DNA of 7,525 nt from Planctomycetota bacterium (GTDB lineage: Bacteria > Planctomycetota > Planctomycetia > Pirellulales > Lacipirellulaceae), in NCBI GenBank assembly GCA_013151315.1, contig JAADIN010000245.1, forward strand, positions 1-7,525, in the 5' to 3' direction. Below are positions 6,644 through 7,525 of the stretch, one piece after another. The notes below the pieces were generated by a model that was given only the letters and a program-made list of their open reading frames with translations, did no database searches and was not told the DNA's origin. Numbering within the stretch: the first letter of the stretch is position 1; every line of letters starts with the position of its first letter. The position numbers and the translations under genes are program-made.

Positions 6644-7108
6644 CTACGTCACGTCGGCCAGTTCCTTGGAATCGGCCTCCTCGCAATCAGGCCCCGCCAC
6701 CTCGCGGCTCGAGAGCCGGTCGACCATCTGATTAAAATCTTCTGCCAGGCCTTGCCAAAAATCAAAATCGCGAAATTTGAGTCGTTGAGAGGGTTTGCCC
6801 TGGGCCATGTTGCGAATCGTCTGTCGTAGACGATAGATCGGGCCGACAAACCGATGGCTGATCCGAATCGAATCAAGGACAAACACGGGCAGCAAAAATA
6901 CCATCACAAGCAGAAAGGGACCGTGCGTCCACCACAGATTCTGAAAGTGTTGACTCATCGATCCAAGAGGGTTGGTGAGCACCTGCAAGCAGAAGGTGAT
7001 CACTGAAGAAATCACGACAAATGAAACCCAGTGATAGATCAGGCGGCGCACAAGCGCTCCTTGAACCTGCGGGTCAACGTAAGTCTTTTTGCGTTCTGGC
7101 TGGGACAT
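6644..7108 (-). CDS. Two-TM protein with C-terminal HAMP-like segment
   Basis: This 154-residue membrane protein has a short basic cytoplasmic N-terminus and two TM helices (about 25-44 and 61-82) with a short external loop of about 16 residues. A HAMP-like helix-linker-helix (about 84-132) follows, with a conserved-looking FVGPIYRLRQTI start and a second amphipathic helix LAEDFNQMVDRL. The tail is acidic and ends within 22 residues. HAMP modules normally pass signals to a kinase, cyclase or chemotaxis domain, but none is fused here and there is no sizeable sensor loop, so the protein may regulate a partner by contact. It starts at ATG 7108 and is the first gene of the leftward cluster, 72 bases before the first TadE gene. 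A terminator-like hairpin lies upstream. I recognise no named family. Confidence 0.8.
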   Translation of the reverse strand: MSQPERKKTYVDPQVQGALVRRLIYHWVSFVVISSVITFCLQVLTNPLGSMSQHFQNLWWTHGPFLLVMVFLLPVFVLDSIRISHRFVGPIYRLRQTIRNMAQGKPSQRLKFRDFDFWQGLAEDFNQMVDRLSSREVAGPDCEEADSKELADVT

Positions 7109-7158
7109 GGATAATTTGCTCGCCCTATTTGATAGGAAAGATGGTGGTTTTCACGCCT

Positions 7159-7185
7159 AAAGAAAGCCTAGGTTATGCCCTAGGC
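7159..7185 (-). terminator. Intrinsic terminator, leftward
   Basis: On the minus strand a perfect 7-bp stem (GCCTAGG / CCTAGGC, 7166-7172 and 7179-7185) with a 6-base loop is followed at once by TTTCTTT (7165-7159). An outer GAAAGC / GCTTTC pairing (7162-7167 and 7192-7197) could compete with it. The orientation means a leftward transcript ends here, before the HAMP-like gene. The nearest leftward stop codon of a plausible gene is at 7208-7210, 23 bases upstream of the stem. Confidence 0.6.
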
Positions 7186-7207
7186 AGCGCAGCTTTCCGT
7201 CAAGAAA

Positions 7208-7351
7208 TCATGACGCGAAGAGGCTGAAAAGCGAGTTGGCAATCGTCAGAATCAGCGCGACTTGCAGAATCGCCGCTAAACCTAAGAAATGGAACGGGGT
7301 TGGCGATACGATGGAGGATAAGCGGTCTCCATCGGCAAGCACAAGTCGCAT
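7208..7351 (-). CDS. Possible 47-residue single-TM small protein
   Basis: This is a short leftward frame from ATG 7351. It has a polar N-terminus of about 19 residues, then a hydrophobic stretch from about 20 to 45 (FHFLGLAAILQVALILTIAN) that could be one TM helix reaching the C-terminus. The support is the intrinsic terminator 23 bases beyond its stop, in the right orientation, plus sensible residue composition. The same frame extends upstream to a GTG at 7450 (80 residues), but that longer form would run antisense through the start of the lnt-like gene on the other strand, so the ATG is preferred. Its start is 42 bases from that divergent gene's start. It has no recognised family and may be non-coding. 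Confidence 0.4.
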   Translation of the reverse strand: MRLVLADGDRLSSIVSPTPFHFLGLAAILQVALILTIANSLFSLFAS

Positions 7352-7393
7352 CTGCTCTGGCCAAAGCCTGGCGGCCAACGTAGCTTGGGCGGG

Positions 7394-7525
7394 ATGATTC
7401 GAGCGACGAATGAGAAATCGAGCCGCTGGTCGTGGATCGCTGCCCCCCACTCGACGCTCGCCACGGCAATTTTTGGCAGCGTCCTGTGCTGGCTAGCCTT
7501 TCCCCCGGTAGGCCTGAGCCTACTG
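7394..7525 (+). CDS. lnt: Apolipoprotein N-acyltransferase, N-terminus only
   Basis: This is an open frame of 44 codons from ATG 7394 that runs off the window. A polar N-terminal stretch (about 1-20) is followed by a TM helix (about 21-44) containing WLAFPP at residues 33-38 and then VGLSLL. The Leu-Ala-Phe-Pro-Pro sequence in the first TM helix is a hallmark of Lnt, the inner-membrane enzyme that adds the third acyl chain to the N-terminal cysteine of lipoproteins. The catalytic nitrilase-type domain lies beyond the window, so the call rests on this one motif and the helix context. The frame has been open since a stop at 7319-7321; the only other canonical start is TTG 7385. It is transcribed away from the HAMP/Tad cluster. 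Confidence 0.7.
   Translation, partial: MIRATNEKSSRWSWIAAPHSTLATAIFGSVLCWLAFPPVGLSLL

Noticed and set aside
7282..7464. Minus-strand frame open to the window edge and ending at 7282
   Set aside because: Codon use looks partly coding-like, but this is explained as the antisense shadow of the lnt-like frame, and no motif is visible.
7200..7469. Minus-strand 89-residue frame near the right edge
   Set aside because: The product is Ser/Arg-rich without any helix or motif and lies antisense to the lnt-like start and out of frame with the better small-protein candidate.

Overview
The window looks like chromosomal DNA from a moderately GC-rich Gram-negative-type bacterium, most likely a planctomycete of the Pirellulales type. 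This placement is inference. It rests on the stand-alone TadE / TadG-VWA / TadE cassette, frequent GTG/TTG starts with weak or absent Shine-Dalgarno sequences, short intergenic dyads, and an exporter ATPase with a Ser-Gln-Ile-Asp D-loop. No rRNA, tRNA, CRISPR array, transposase or phage gene is visible, and no gene is clearly broken.

Left half (+ strand): an MsbA-type ABC exporter (23-2020) starts on a GTG whose bases overlap a possible upstream stop codon. It is followed by a COG0731-like radical SAM protein (2143-3012, TTG start), a small hairpin, and UDP-glucose 6-dehydrogenase (3131-4438). A long imperfect dyad straddles the ugd stop and separates it from the convergent genes to its right.

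Right half (- strand, read right to left): a two-TM protein ending in a HAMP-like segment (7108-6644), a TadE-like pseudopilin (6571-6149), a TadG-like protein with an intact VWA MIDAS site (6142-5006), and a second TadE-like pseudopilin (4948-4526). The order and spacing suggest one transcription unit. A leftward intrinsic-terminator-like hairpin at 7159-7185 insulates it from whatever lies upstream. Just upstream sits a possible 47-residue single-TM protein (7351-7208).

At the right edge, on the + strand, a truncated reading frame (7394 to the window end) encodes what looks like the N-terminus of apolipoprotein N-acyltransferase (Lnt).

The shared theme is the cell envelope: lipid or glycolipid export, UDP-glucuronate supply for surface polysaccharide, a surface-exposed pseudopilin/VWA assembly, and lipoprotein maturation. 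The nearest thing to an undescribed system is the four-gene HAMP / TadE / TadG-VWA / TadE unit. It lacks the Tad secretion ATPase, platform, secretin, Flp pilin and prepilin peptidase within this window.
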